Assembly (NCBI RefSeq): GCF_001612945.1
Contig: NZ_BDBK01000001.1
Span: 186,001 to 250,000, forward strand
Source of the DNA: Nocardia inohanensis NBRC 100128
GTDB taxonomy: Bacteria > Actinomycetota > Actinomycetes > Mycobacteriales > Mycobacteriaceae
Length of the DNA stretch: 64,000 nt
Direction: 5' to 3'
How positions within the stretch are numbered: the stretch's first letter is position 1; every line of letters begins with the position of its first letter. Under the pieces are notes generated by a model, which saw nothing but the letters and a program-made list of their open reading frames with translations, did no database searches and was not told where the DNA came from. Of the stretch, positions 16,573 to 24,873 are shown piece after piece. Position numbers and translations under genes: made by a program.

Positions 16573-17169
16573 TCAGATGCGGGCCGCCAATCCCTTCAGA
16601 GCCAGGCGGGCGAATGGGCGTGCGAACGGAGCCGCCCAGTGCAGTGGTAAGAAGGTGCCGACGCGGGGGCGGGCGGCAATGGTCCAGGTCAGCAGGGTGC
16701 CGCCCGCGGTCTCGGTGAGCCGGTAGTCCTCGGCGAAGGAGCGAATCAGGAAGGGAATCGAAATGTGGGTGCCGGTTACGGTGAGCCGGGAATTCCGGTC
16801 CTGCGCAATGACTCGTTCCTCGGCGGCGGCCAGCACACCGTCGAGGGTGCGCAGGGCGCCCGCGCGGCGGTCGCCGTCGCGGTAGCGAACGCCATTGACC
16901 AGCGGAATCCAGGAGAACATGCCGTCGAGCTGCAAGGCATCCCATACCCGGTGGGCCGGATAGGGGAATTCGCGGCCGACGGTCACCGTGAATGTGGCGT
17001 CCTTTTCGAGGAATTCGTCCACATTCGCGGCGGTCAGTGGTCGAACTTCGAAACCCTTGCCGGCCAGCACTTCCCCGGCCCATTTGCGCGCGATCAGGGC
17101 GCCGATCGCGGCACCGATCGCGCCGAGGACCAGCAGCACGGCCGCGATGATGATGATTGTGGTGAGCAT
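16573..17169 (-). CDS. Membrane-anchored SRPBCC family protein
   Basis: 198 residues. An N-terminal transmembrane helix (IIIIAAVLLVLGAIGAAIGA) is followed by a START/Bet v1-like domain: TFTVTVGREFPYPAHRVWDAL opens the fold and FAEDYRLTETAGGTLLTWTI is the typical late strand pair. Such domains bind hydrophobic ligands. Anchoring at the membrane suggests handling of a lipid. ATG 17169 follows GAGGAAG. It is 16 bases downstream of the holin-like gene and shares its promoter with operator site 4. Confidence 0.75.
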   Translation of the reverse strand: MLTTIIIIAAVLLVLGAIGAAIGALIARKWAGEVLAGKGFEVRPLTAANVDEFLEKDATFTVTVGREFPYPAHRVWDALQLDGMFSWIPLVNGVRYRDGDRRAGALRTLDGVLAAAEERVIAQDRNSRLTVTGTHISIPFLIRSFAEDYRLTETAGGTLLTWTIAARPRVGTFLPLHWAAPFARPFARLALKGLAARI

Positions 17170-17185
17170 GGCTCGGCTTCCTCGT

Positions 17186-17629
17186 TCAGAATCCGGCTGC
17201 GCCGCTGCGGGTTCCGCGCAGGTAAGTGCGGGCCGTCGTGCCCGCGTAGGCCGCGCCGGCGACGGTGGCGCGGACGGTCCGCATCTTGTAGAGCTGCCAC
17301 AGGGCCAGCAGGGCGGCGATACCGGCCGGAATCAGCATGCCGGCGGCGGTGATCAGCAGCGCGGCCCAGTGCGGCAGGCGCATATCCAGCAGATCCACCA
17401 GGAACGAGAAGAAGTAAGCGAGGCCGTAAGCGGCGGCGATCACCGCGAAAACCAGGGCCGCCACCGCGATCGCGCCGCGCACGAACTCCTTGAACAGCAA
17501 GCGCGCCGCCCGCTCGACCTTCGGTCCGAGCCAGGCCATGAGTTGTGCGCCCAGATGGCGCAGCAGGCGCTCGAAGGCGCCGGGCCGGGTGTCGACCGCT
17601 GTGCTGTAACCGTTTCGGTAGCTCGCCAC
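17186..17629 (-). CDS. Two-helix membrane protein (holin-X/phage-holin-family-like)
   Basis: 147 residues. Two long hydrophobic helices, GAIAVAALVFAVIAAAYGLAY and LLITAAGMLIPAGIAALLAL, are separated by a short loop. An amphipathic region rich in Arg/Lys precedes them. This is the shape of actinobacterial proteins named after holins (putative holin superfamily), although no phage genes are near. Function unknown; probably envelope associated. The start is GTG 17629 behind GAGGGGG. It heads an operon with the SRPBCC gene and possibly the ketosynthase, and is divergent from an SDR across operator site 4. Confidence 0.65.
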   Translation of the reverse strand: MASYRNGYSTAVDTRPGAFERLLRHLGAQLMAWLGPKVERAARLLFKEFVRGAIAVAALVFAVIAAAYGLAYFFSFLVDLLDMRLPHWAALLITAAGMLIPAGIAALLALWQLYKMRTVRATVAGAAYAGTTARTYLRGTRSGAAGF

Positions 17630-17706
17630 TCGCGGCCCCCTCGTTCGCTCTCGGATACGGCAGCCGACGGCTGCCGGAACTGTCGCATCCTAACACGATC
17701 GCGTAG

Positions 17707-17721
17707 ATTGTCTCAGACGGC
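17707..17721. promoter_or_regulatory. Regulon palindrome, site 4 (holin-like operon / SDR)
   Basis: ATTGTCTCAGACGGC, whose reverse complement GCCGTCTGAGACAAT fits the consensus core GTCTGRGAC. It lies 27 bases before the SDR ATG and 78 before the minus-strand GTG. A TAGATT -10-like element (17704-17709) overlaps it. Confidence 0.7.
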
Positions 17722-17747
17722 AATCGCAACCCGAGGAGCGTGCCCGG

Positions 17748-18731
17748 ATGTCCCAGCCGACACCGAATTCCAGCCCGATCATTCCGCGCCGCTGGACCGC
17801 CGCCGACATTCCCGACCAGTCCGGGAAGACGGCGGTGGTGACCGGAGCCAATAGTGGATTGGGGTTGCGGACCGCCGAAGCATTGGCGGCCAAAGGCGCG
17901 TACGTGCTGATGGCGTGCCGCAACGAAGTCAAAGCCGCAGCCGCGCTGGAACAGGTGCGGGCGGCGGCCGCCGGGCCCAAACCCGAAGTGGTGCCGCTGG
18001 ATCTGGCCGATCTGACCTCGATTCACCGGGCGGCCGATCATCTCGACGTGCGGGGGACAGGGATCGACCTGCTCGTGAACAATGCCGGAGTGATGGCGTT
18101 GCCACGGAATTCGCGGACCGCGGACGGATTCGACGGGCAGTTCGGGACAAACCATCTGGGTCACTACGCACTCACCGGTCTGTTGCTGCCCGCCCTGCTG
18201 CGCTCCGGCGCGCCGCGGGTGGTGACCGTCTCCTCGATCGCCGCCTGGGGTGGGGCGATCAACTGGCTCGATCCCAATTGGAATGTGGTCTACCAGCGGT
18301 GGCTCGCCTACAGCCAGTCGAAGCTCGCGAACCTGTTGTTCACCGCCGAACTCGATCGCCGGGCGCGGACGGCCGGAACCGTGCTGACCGCGGTGGCGGC
18401 GCACCCCGGGCTCTCCGACACCAACCTCTACAACTCCGACGGCGAGAAAGGGCCGGCTGCCCGGCTGGCCGCCGTGCAGCAGCGCATGATCCACTCCATG
18501 TCGCAATCGGACCGGATGGGCGCGCTGCCGCAGCTGTACGCCGCCACCATGCCCGACCTGCCGGGGAACGCCTACTTCGGGCCCGGCTTCGAAACCTTCG
18601 GGTACCCGCGCCGCACGCTGCGGAATCCCTTGGCCTACAGCCGGTTCCAGGCGTCCAATCTATGGCGGTTGAGCGAGCGGCTCACCGGCGTCGTCTACGG
18701 CTGGCCGCGGCAGCGAGTATCGACGGTCTAG
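17748..18731 (+). CDS. Short-chain dehydrogenase/reductase (retinol dehydrogenase-like)
   Basis: 327 residues. The order is that of the WW-oxidoreductase/retinol dehydrogenase branch of SDRs: TGANSGLG, then VNNAGVM, TNHLGHYALT, VTVSSIAAWGG and the active-site YSQSKLAN. The NHLGHF-like segment and the YSxSKLAN box are diagnostic of this branch. The substrate is probably a lipophilic alcohol or ketone. ATG 17748 follows GAGGAGCG. It is under operator site 4 and is divergent from the holin-like operon. Confidence 0.88.
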   Translation: MSQPTPNSSPIIPRRWTAADIPDQSGKTAVVTGANSGLGLRTAEALAAKGAYVLMACRNEVKAAAALEQVRAAAAGPKPEVVPLDLADLTSIHRAADHLDVRGTGIDLLVNNAGVMALPRNSRTADGFDGQFGTNHLGHYALTGLLLPALLRSGAPRVVTVSSIAAWGGAINWLDPNWNVVYQRWLAYSQSKLANLLFTAELDRRARTAGTVLTAVAAHPGLSDTNLYNSDGEKGPAARLAAVQQRMIHSMSQSDRMGALPQLYAATMPDLPGNAYFGPGFETFGYPRRTLRNPLAYSRFQASNLWRLSERLTGVVYGWPRQRVSTV

Positions 18732-18755
18732 CTGATTCGCGAAAGGGGCGCCGGT

Positions 18756-19268
18756 TCACCTGCGCCGCAGCAGCACCCCGCGCACGAACGCGGCCTGCCC
18801 CGAGTGCTGGATATCGTCATCCACCACGCTGATCAACCGCACCCCCAGCGTCACCGGCGGATCCCATCGCGTATCCACGATCCGGGGCAGGTCGGCATCG
18901 GTCAGCCCGGATACGTACTCGATCGTCTGCGCATGCACCGCGTCGAAGTATCCGAGCAGCAGCTCCGCCGAAACGCCACCCAGATCGGCCACTTCCGCCG
19001 ACCCGTGCCCGTACCCGGTGGCGGCATCATCGAACGGCAGCTCGAACCGCTCGGCCCACCCCGCCGCGGTCCACACCTGTTCGAGCCCCGCCACCTCCGC
19101 GACATGGTCATCCTGCACCCGGGTCAAATGCCAGATCAGCCAGGCGATCGAATTGGCCCCGGGCTCCACCCGAGCCCCCAACTCCTCCTGGCTCAACCCC
19201 GCCACCGCCCCGTGCACGTTCTCCCGTACCCGCCCGAAGGCATCCACCAACAGCTCAGCACTGGTCAT
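18756..19268 (-). CDS. DinB-family protein (DUF664-like)
   Basis: 170 residues with the four-helix DinB fold. The metal-binding histidines are expected in SIAWLIWHLTRVQDDH and near the end in DDDIQHSGQAAFVRG. In actinobacteria many DinB proteins are mycothiol-dependent thiol S-transferases or detoxification enzymes. DUF664 members are widespread and mostly uncharacterised. ATG 19268 was chosen because GGAGG lies 5 bases upstream. An in-frame ATG four codons earlier lacks a ribosome site. It converges with the SDR gene and is divergent from the Rho paralogue. Confidence 0.85.
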   Translation of the reverse strand: MTSAELLVDAFGRVRENVHGAVAGLSQEELGARVEPGANSIAWLIWHLTRVQDDHVAEVAGLEQVWTAAGWAERFELPFDDAATGYGHGSAEVADLGGVSAELLLGYFDAVHAQTIEYVSGLTDADLPRIVDTRWDPPVTLGVRLISVVDDDIQHSGQAAFVRGVLLRRR

Positions 19269-19441
19269 ACCGTCCTCCAATCCATCCGCGATCGGGTCTA
19301 TTCCACCTTGCCCGAAGTCGCGCCCTACCCGATGGAATAGCTCGGCACGGTTGCGTGTTGTCGAAGTTGGCGCTACCGTTGGAGCGGTATCCAGCTTGTG
19401 GATGTAGGTGAAGACTCCCTCCCACGAGAATCCAGTTCATC

Positions 19442-19503
19442 ACCACGGTTCAGTGTCGTGGTCTCTTTCATTCGGTACGGCTCCGGGCGGATACCGGGCG
19501 TAC
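19442..19503 (+). promoter_or_regulatory. Structured leader of the rho paralogue, attenuator-like
   Basis: ACCACG (19442-19447) and CGTGGT (19457-19462) form a 6-bp stem followed at once by CTCTTTC, which looks like a weak intrinsic terminator about 90 bases before the start codon. GTACG (19475-19479) and CGTAC (19499-19503) enclose a CCGG/CCGG inner stem. Rho genes are known to control themselves by termination in their leader. That this leader does so is inferred. Confidence 0.35.
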
Positions 19504-19553
19504 ATCATCCCGGCTCGTGTTGCGGGCCGGACTCTTCCCGAGGGGGAAAAATC

Positions 19554-20711
19554 ATGCAGGACAAGACTATTCATAATCAGGCAGATCCGGTCGAGGGTGG
19601 GTCGGGGACTGCGGTCACCGGCATCCTCGACATCAAGGACAACCACGCTGTTTTGCGGGTCGACGGGTACCTCGCCGGGCCCGGGGATGCCCATGTACCG
19701 ACCCGGTTGGTGCGGGAGTTCGGGTTGCGGCGGGGCGATACCGTCACCGGGACAATGGGATTCAGGAAGGACGGGGTCAAGATGGCTCCGTTGGTGACGG
19801 TTGACGCCGTCAATGGCATGGCGCCCGGTAAAGCGCTGGAGCGGGCGCGGTTTCAGGATCTGGTGCCGATCTATCCGCAGGAGCGGTTGCGGCTCGAGAC
19901 CGAGACGCATGAGTTGATCACTCGCGCTACGGATTTGGTGATGCCGGTCGGGAAAGGGCAGCGGGCTTTGATCGTCGCGCCGCCCAAGGCGGGCAAAACC
20001 TCTGTATTGCAGGCTATTTCGCACGGGATCGCGAAGAATCACCCGGAATGCCAGTTGATGCTGGTGCTGGTGGGGGAGCGGCCGGAGGAAGTGACCGAGC
20101 TGGCTCGGGCGGTGCCGGCGGAGATCGCCGCGGCGACCTTCGATCAGCCCGCGCACGAGCATATCGCGGTGGCGGAATTGGCCATCGAGCGTGCCAAGCG
20201 GCTGGTCGAGGCGGGCCGCGACGTGGTGGTGCTGCTGGATTCGCTGACCCGGCTGGCGCGGGCTTACAACCTGGCGGCCGCCGGATCGGGCCGGATCCTC
20301 TCCGGCGGCGTCGACGCCGGAGCCCTGGCTCCGCCGAAGAAGTTCCTCGGTGCGGCCCGCAATATCGAAGGCGGCGGATCGCTCACGATCATCGCCACCG
20401 CCCTCGTCGAGACCGGTTCGCTCGCGGACACGGTGATCTTCGAGGAGTACAAGGGCACGGGTAATGCCGAGCTGAAGCTGGACCGGCACTGCGCGGACCG
20501 GCGCATCTTCCCGGCGATCGACATCGACAAATCCAGCACCCGGAAGGACGAGCTGCTGCTCACCGCCGAGGAGCAGGCCGCGACCCGGTCGCTGCGCAAA
20601 ACCCTCGCGGGACGTGAACCGCAGCATTCGCTCGAACTGCTGCTGACCGGTCTGCGGCAGACCGAGACCAACCAGGAATTCCTCACCCAGATTCGCGGCG
20701 CGGCCAAGTAG
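19554..20711 (+). CDS. rho: Short transcription termination factor Rho paralogue
   Basis: 385 residues containing the whole hexameric ATPase core of Rho: the primary RNA-binding fold with GYLAGPGDAHVPTRLV, the linker VPIYPQERLRLE, Walker A APPKAGKT at 142-149, Walker B and arginine region VVVLLDSLTRLARAYN near 225, the Q-loop SGGVDAGALAPPKKFLGAAR and the R-loop region after it. Housekeeping Rho of actinobacteria is usually 600-700 residues with a large Arg/Asp-rich N-terminal insertion. That insertion is absent here, so this is probably a second, compact Rho. The ATG follows AGGGGGAAAA. The prfA/thr genes that flank the housekeeping rho are absent. Confidence 0.88.
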   Translation: MQDKTIHNQADPVEGGSGTAVTGILDIKDNHAVLRVDGYLAGPGDAHVPTRLVREFGLRRGDTVTGTMGFRKDGVKMAPLVTVDAVNGMAPGKALERARFQDLVPIYPQERLRLETETHELITRATDLVMPVGKGQRALIVAPPKAGKTSVLQAISHGIAKNHPECQLMLVLVGERPEEVTELARAVPAEIAAATFDQPAHEHIAVAELAIERAKRLVEAGRDVVVLLDSLTRLARAYNLAAAGSGRILSGGVDAGALAPPKKFLGAARNIEGGGSLTIIATALVETGSLADTVIFEEYKGTGNAELKLDRHCADRRIFPAIDIDKSSTRKDELLLTAEEQAATRSLRKTLAGREPQHSLELLLTGLRQTETNQEFLTQIRGAAK

Positions 20712-20720
20712 GGTGGCCGG

Positions 20721-21386
20721 GTGGCCGAGACGACCCTGGACCAGGTGCTGGCCGAACTGGCCGCACTCGAGGAACCGAAGATCCGCGCGGTGAACGAGAA
20801 GCACGGCGACGATCACGGCGTGAACCTGACCAAGCTGCGGGCGCTCGCGAAACAGCTGAAAACCCAGCCGGAACTGGCCCGGCAGCTGTGGCGCACCGAT
20901 GACAGCGCGGCCAAGCTGCTGGCATTGCTGATCTGCAAGCCCAAGGCATTCGAGCGCACGGAGCTGGATGCCATGGTGCGCGCCGCCCGCACCCCCAAAG
21001 TCCTCGACTGGCTGATCGGCTACGTGGTGAAGAAGAACCCGCATGCCGAGGAATTACGGCAAGCCTGGTTCGCCGATCCCGACCCGGTGGTCGCGAGCGC
21101 CGGCTGGGCGCTGACCGCTGATCGCGTGGCGAAGAATCCCGAAGGACTCGACCTCGCCGGTCTGCTGGAGCTGATCGAGAAACACATGAAGGACGCACCG
21201 GAGCGGTTGCAATGGGCGATGAACACCACCCTCGCCCAGATCGGCATCGCCCACCCCGAATACCGGGCCCGCGCTCTCGATATCGGCGAGCGCCTGGAAG
21301 TCCTGAAGGACTACCCGACCCCGCCTAACTGCACCTCACCCTTCGCCCCGATCTGGATCACCGAGATGGTGCGGCGGCAGGGCTAG
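20721..21386 (+). CDS. DNA alkylation repair-like HEAT protein
   Basis: 221 residues, all helical. The pattern of short helices with LGYVVKKNPHAEELRQAWFADPDPVVASAGWAL resembles the HEAT-like repeats of AlkD/AlkC. The end IGIAHPEYRARALDIGERLEVLKDYP is typical of the actinobacterial AlkD-like family (PF08713 type). AlkD excises positively charged alkyl bases. Key aromatic and acidic residues cannot be checked without an alignment. The GTG start lies nine bases past the rho paralogue stop, so they form an operon. The end overlaps the convergent yggT gene by four bases. Confidence 0.7.
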   Translation: MAETTLDQVLAELAALEEPKIRAVNEKHGDDHGVNLTKLRALAKQLKTQPELARQLWRTDDSAAKLLALLICKPKAFERTELDAMVRAARTPKVLDWLIGYVVKKNPHAEELRQAWFADPDPVVASAGWALTADRVAKNPEGLDLAGLLELIEKHMKDAPERLQWAMNTTLAQIGIAHPEYRARALDIGERLEVLKDYPTPPNCTSPFAPIWITEMVRRQG

Positions 21387-21658
21387 AGGCTGAAGGCGAC
21401 CGCCCGCAGCACCAGCACGACGATGAATACGGCCGTGAACGCCAGATCGATGGAGACATCGCCGACGCGGATGGGCCGCAGCACTTTTCGCACCGGGCCG
21501 ATCACCGGTTCGGTGAGCCGGTACACGACCGGGCGCACGCGATCGGCCCAGGCGGGCGTATTACCGAGCACCCCGATCCAATCGAGGATGAGCCGGACCA
21601 GCAGCACCAGCAGGAACAGCGTCAGGGCGTAACCGAGGATGAGGCCGATGAGGTGCAA
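21383..21658 (-). CDS. YggT family membrane protein
   Basis: 91 residues with two hydrophobic segments (GLILGYALTLFLLVLLVRLILDW and IDLAFTAVFIVVLVLRAVAF) around the conserved RLTEPVIGPVRKVLRP loop, which defines YggT. In actinobacteria YggT proteins (as in the sepF-wag31 region) are linked to cell division or osmotic protection. Here the gene stands outside that cluster. It overlaps the end of the AlkD-like gene tail-to-tail. Confidence 0.9.
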   Translation of the reverse strand: MHLIGLILGYALTLFLLVLLVRLILDWIGVLGNTPAWADRVRPVVYRLTEPVIGPVRKVLRPIRVGDVSIDLAFTAVFIVVLVLRAVAFSL

Positions 21659-21812
21659 GAGGACTCCTTCGTGGGCGTCGACTCCAACGTACCGGCGCGC
21701 CGCCCACCCCGGAGCGCAGCAGCGGCAAGATCGTGCGAGTGTCGCGCGGGACCGCCACGGCCATGCGAGAATCTGGCGCTATCGGCCCGCTCACCAAAGA
21801 TTAGGAGCTGTT

Positions 21813-22061
21813 GTGCGTTCGAGGTTCTTGCTTGGCTTGCCCGTCGCCGTCATGGCGATGGCCCCGATGTACGCGGTGGCGGCCGCGCCCGCCCAGGCGG
21901 GAGTACAGACCTTCACCTGCACCGCGGAGACCTGGGCGGGGGAGGCCCTGCCCGCGGTGACGGTGAACGCGCCCAAGGGCAAGCGGCAGGCTGCCGGTGT
22001 CGCGCAGACCGAATGGCGCGGTGTCGCCAAGTTCGCCACCATCGACTGCAAGAAGAACTGA
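21813..22061 (+). CDS. Small secreted protein
   Basis: 82 residues. A signal peptide (RSRFLLGLPVAVMAMAPMYA then AAPAQA) leaves a mature chain of about 55 residues with two cysteines, FTCTAE near the start and IDCKKN at the end, which could form one disulfide. The start is GTG 21813, chosen because TTAGGAGC lies 5 bases upstream. No domain is recognised. It converges with the MFS gene, with stops seven bases apart. Confidence 0.65.
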   Translation: MRSRFLLGLPVAVMAMAPMYAVAAAPAQAGVQTFTCTAETWAGEALPAVTVNAPKGKRQAAGVAQTEWRGVAKFATIDCKKN

Positions 22062-22067
22062 CCGGGT

Positions 22068-23252
22068 TCACGCGTCGGCGCGCACCCGCTCGACCGGGCC
22101 GGTACCGCGCCGACGACGACCGGTCAGGACCACGCCTAGCGCAGCGGTCGTGAAAACGACGCTGCACCACCACGCCGTGGCGGGGTGGCCGGTGTGATCG
22201 ACGGCCAGACCAGCGGAGACCGGGCCGAGCACCGCCCCGATATTGAAGGCGGTGGTCGCCAAGGCGCCGGCGATACGCGGTGCGGCCGGCGCGGCGGTCC
22301 GCACAATCGTCGCGATCAGCGTCGACCCGATCCCGAATGCGAGGGCCCCGGTCACCACCGACATCACCATCACCGCGATCAGTGAGTGCGCGGTCAGCGC
22401 TGCCAGCAGCCAAACCCCTACGAGCACAACCGTTCCGGCGGTGATGATGCCGCGGCGATGGCTGTCGCTGAAGCGGCCGGTCAGCGTGACGCCGGCGAAC
22501 GATCCGATACCGAACAAGGCCAGTACGAGCGGCACCCACCGGGCATTCCCGGCGGCGCCGACCGTGATGGTGCCGAGGTAGGTGAACCCGGCGAAGGTGG
22601 CGGCGTTGACCAGGATGCCCGCGATCACGGCGACCCGAACCGGCGGCCTCACCACTACGGCCCATTCCCGCCACATCGAAAGCGCTTGCGGCCGATCATC
22701 GTTACGCGCATCGCGACCGAGCATCACCCACACCGGCACGAGCACCGCCGCGCTGATGACGGCAACCGCCCAGAACGTCGAGCGCCAACCCCAAACCTGC
22801 CCCAGCCAGGTCCCCGCGGGAACACCGGCGATGCAGGCGACAGTCACCCCCGACACCACCACCGAAGTCGCTCGGCCGATCAACGCCGGGCCGACCAGCC
22901 CCGGCAGCGCGGCCAATACGATCGCCAAGAACCCGGCATTGGCAACCGCCGCGACGACGCGAGTCACGAGCAATACCCCGAACCCGGTCGCGACAGCGCC
23001 GACGATATGAGCGGCACAGAACAATGCCAGGAACGCGGCGACCGAATACCTGACCGGCAAGCGGCCCGCCGCCATCGCCATCAATGGCGCACCCAACACC
23101 ATCCCGGCCGCGAACAGCGAGGTCAGTAATCCAGCGGTACCGAGCGAAACACCGACATCGCTCGAAATCCGTTCCAGCAATCCCGACACCATGAACTCGG
23201 ACGTGCCCTGCGCGAACACCGCGACAGCCAGCACGAACACCACAACGGGCAT
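22068..23252 (-). CDS. MFS efflux transporter (DHA1, Cmx/AraJ-like)
   Basis: 394 residues with 12 predicted helices. The N-terminus FAQGTSEFMVSGLL is the drug:H+ antiporter DHA1 signature (motif D1), LLVTRVVAAVANAGF holds motif C-like residues and GRFSD is the central loop motif A remnant. This branch holds the chloramphenicol exporters Cmx/Cmr and sugar exporters. The ATG follows GGGGAG. It has an unusually long 286-base leader containing a short ORF and a T-tract, which could be an attenuator. Confidence 0.85.
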   Translation of the reverse strand: MPVVVFVLAVAVFAQGTSEFMVSGLLERISSDVGVSLGTAGLLTSLFAAGMVLGAPLMAMAAGRLPVRYSVAAFLALFCAAHIVGAVATGFGVLLVTRVVAAVANAGFLAIVLAALPGLVGPALIGRATSVVVSGVTVACIAGVPAGTWLGQVWGWRSTFWAVAVISAAVLVPVWVMLGRDARNDDRPQALSMWREWAVVVRPPVRVAVIAGILVNAATFAGFTYLGTITVGAAGNARWVPLVLALFGIGSFAGVTLTGRFSDSHRRGIITAGTVVLVGVWLLAALTAHSLIAVMVMSVVTGALAFGIGSTLIATIVRTAAPAAPRIAGALATTAFNIGAVLGPVSAGLAVDHTGHPATAWWCSVVFTTAALGVVLTGRRRRGTGPVERVRADA

Positions 23253-23538
23253 AAGAGAGAACTCCCCGGAAAAAAGAGCGCCGCTGACCTGGCGACACCC
23301 TGAACGGTTGCGGAATCGAGCGATTCATCGCCCGACAGCAAGAAGCGACCCTTCCGGCATTGCGAATGCTCGAATGCCGCCGGTCGCTGGGCAACCCGCG
23401 GGAACCACACTCACAACGCCGCCCGGCACTCAGGCCGAGCGGCTACCGTTCGGACGCCTCCGGAGAACTCACATCGCCACCTTAACAACACACCGCCTCG
23501 AACCGAAGCGGTGACTACGACACCCTGCCCCGTGACGC
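23253..23538 (-). other. Long leader of the MFS gene with an 11-codon ORF
   Basis: Read on the minus strand, an ORF at 23360-23325 encodes MPEGSLLAVGR. Its stop overlaps a second start (ATGA). Further on, CGCC/GGCG and then TTTTTT (23275-23270) lie just before the ribosome site of the MFS gene. Translational or transcriptional attenuation is possible, but the hairpin is short and no ribosome site precedes the small ORF. Confidence 0.3.
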
Positions 23539-24639
23539 CTAGATCGCTCGCCGATGGCTCAGCCAGGCGAAAGAGGCTACGCCGAGCGGGATTTGGCACC
23601 AGAAGGTGAGCAGGCGGAAGCCGAGTGCGGCGGCGACGGCCACGCCCGCGGAGAGCCCGGCCACGGCGGTGAGTCCGGCGGCAATGGTGATCTCCTTGCT
23701 GCCGACGCCGTTCGGTGAGGGCAGCAGCGGCGCCAGCGCGACCGTGACCAGCTCGACCACGAAGGTGTCGGCGAGGCTCAGATCCGTGCCGACCGCGTGC
23801 AGCACCGCCCACAGGGCGATCACCATGAGCAGCGGTTGCGCGAGCGCGCACAACCAGAGTGCGGCGGCGCGGCGCGGGCGGAAGGCGGTACCCGCCACCG
23901 ATTTCCAGGCGGAGGTGGCATCGCGGCGCGTGCGGCGCAGGCGGGCCGGCAGCGCCCGCCACCCACCCTGCGCGGCGATCCGCCGGCGCAGCATCAGCGC
24001 ACCGGCCGTGACCAGCCCGGTCACGATCACCGCCCCCGCCGCGCCGATCGCCGCTGTGTGCCAAGGGTTGTCGATCACCGCATGCCAGATTCCGGCCGGC
24101 TTCGAACCCAAATCGTGCCAGGGGGCTTGCGCGCCCGTGCGATCGATGAGCGCGGGAGTAGCCAGCAACGCCACCACGACCAGCGGAATCCGCACCGCGA
24201 ACGCCGCGAACCCGAACAGCGTCATCGACGCCACCGCCGTCGTATGACTGAGCCCCGCCTTGCGCAGGAACCGCAACCGGATGAGCAGCGCCGCCGCCGG
24301 AATCAACCCGATCGCCGGCACCGCCAGTTGCAGCGCGAACAGCCGCCGCGAACAGGTCTGCGCGGGAATCGACCCGCGCAGCATGAGCACCGAGGTGGGC
24401 CACAACCCGAGCGTCGCCAGCAACGCCACCGCCAGCCACTTCGGATCGGCGGTGAGCAACGTATGAATACCGGTCTCGACGGCCTCCCGCTGCCACACCA
24501 CCGCCGCGGCGATGATGCCGGTGCACACCACGGTGGGCAGCGCTCTGCGGACCACTCCGGGCCCGGCACCGTCCCCACCGGGAACTTCGATACCGGAAAC
24601 GTCACTCCCGGGAACAGGATCGGCGGAGACTGCCGCCAT
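23539..24639 (-). CDS. Lysylphosphatidylglycerol synthase TM-type membrane protein (UPF0104)
   Basis: 366 residues with about eight transmembrane helices after a 30-residue polar start. The loop ALAPLLPSPNGVGSKEITIAAGL is the family motif of the LPG_synthase_TM group (AglD/UPF0104), where a P-x-G-G-x-G-x-x-E element is common. Members without the synthase domain act as lipid flippase or glycolipid-related proteins. ATG 24639 has AGGAGA 5 bases upstream and is preferred to the TTG one codon before. The function here is not known. Confidence 0.75.
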   Translation of the reverse strand: MAAVSADPVPGSDVSGIEVPGGDGAGPGVVRRALPTVVCTGIIAAAVVWQREAVETGIHTLLTADPKWLAVALLATLGLWPTSVLMLRGSIPAQTCSRRLFALQLAVPAIGLIPAAALLIRLRFLRKAGLSHTTAVASMTLFGFAAFAVRIPLVVVALLATPALIDRTGAQAPWHDLGSKPAGIWHAVIDNPWHTAAIGAAGAVIVTGLVTAGALMLRRRIAAQGGWRALPARLRRTRRDATSAWKSVAGTAFRPRRAAALWLCALAQPLLMVIALWAVLHAVGTDLSLADTFVVELVTVALAPLLPSPNGVGSKEITIAAGLTAVAGLSAGVAVAAALGFRLLTFWCQIPLGVASFAWLSHRRAI

Positions 24640-24819
24640 CAACTCTCCTTGAATCGCGGACCTACTGACATCCGCGACGATGCGGATCGATTGAGATGTG
24701 AATCGCGAACACGCAGATCGACATTAACCGGAATTCCGAGGAGACGACCCGCGTTCCGAGACTACAGGGGGCAGGCGTCGGGCAACAGGAGAGTGGGGCG
24801 GGTCGCCTCGGAGGGCAGG

Positions 24820-24849
24820 ACTCCCCCGGTGGGTACACCACGGGGGAGT
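24820..24849 (-). terminator. Terminator downstream of the 350-residue gene
   Basis: ACTCCCCCGGTGG (24820-24832) pairs with CCACGGGGGAGT (24838-24849) with one bulged base. It lies 25 bases beyond the stop codon at 24874. There is no clear T-tract, as is common in mycobacteria-like genomes. Confidence 0.6.
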
Positions 24850-24873
24850 GGCCGGGGTTGGGGTATCGGTGTC

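Noticed and set aside
19440..21044. 534-codon frame antisense to the Rho paralogue
   Set aside because: The Rho motifs are unambiguous on the plus strand.
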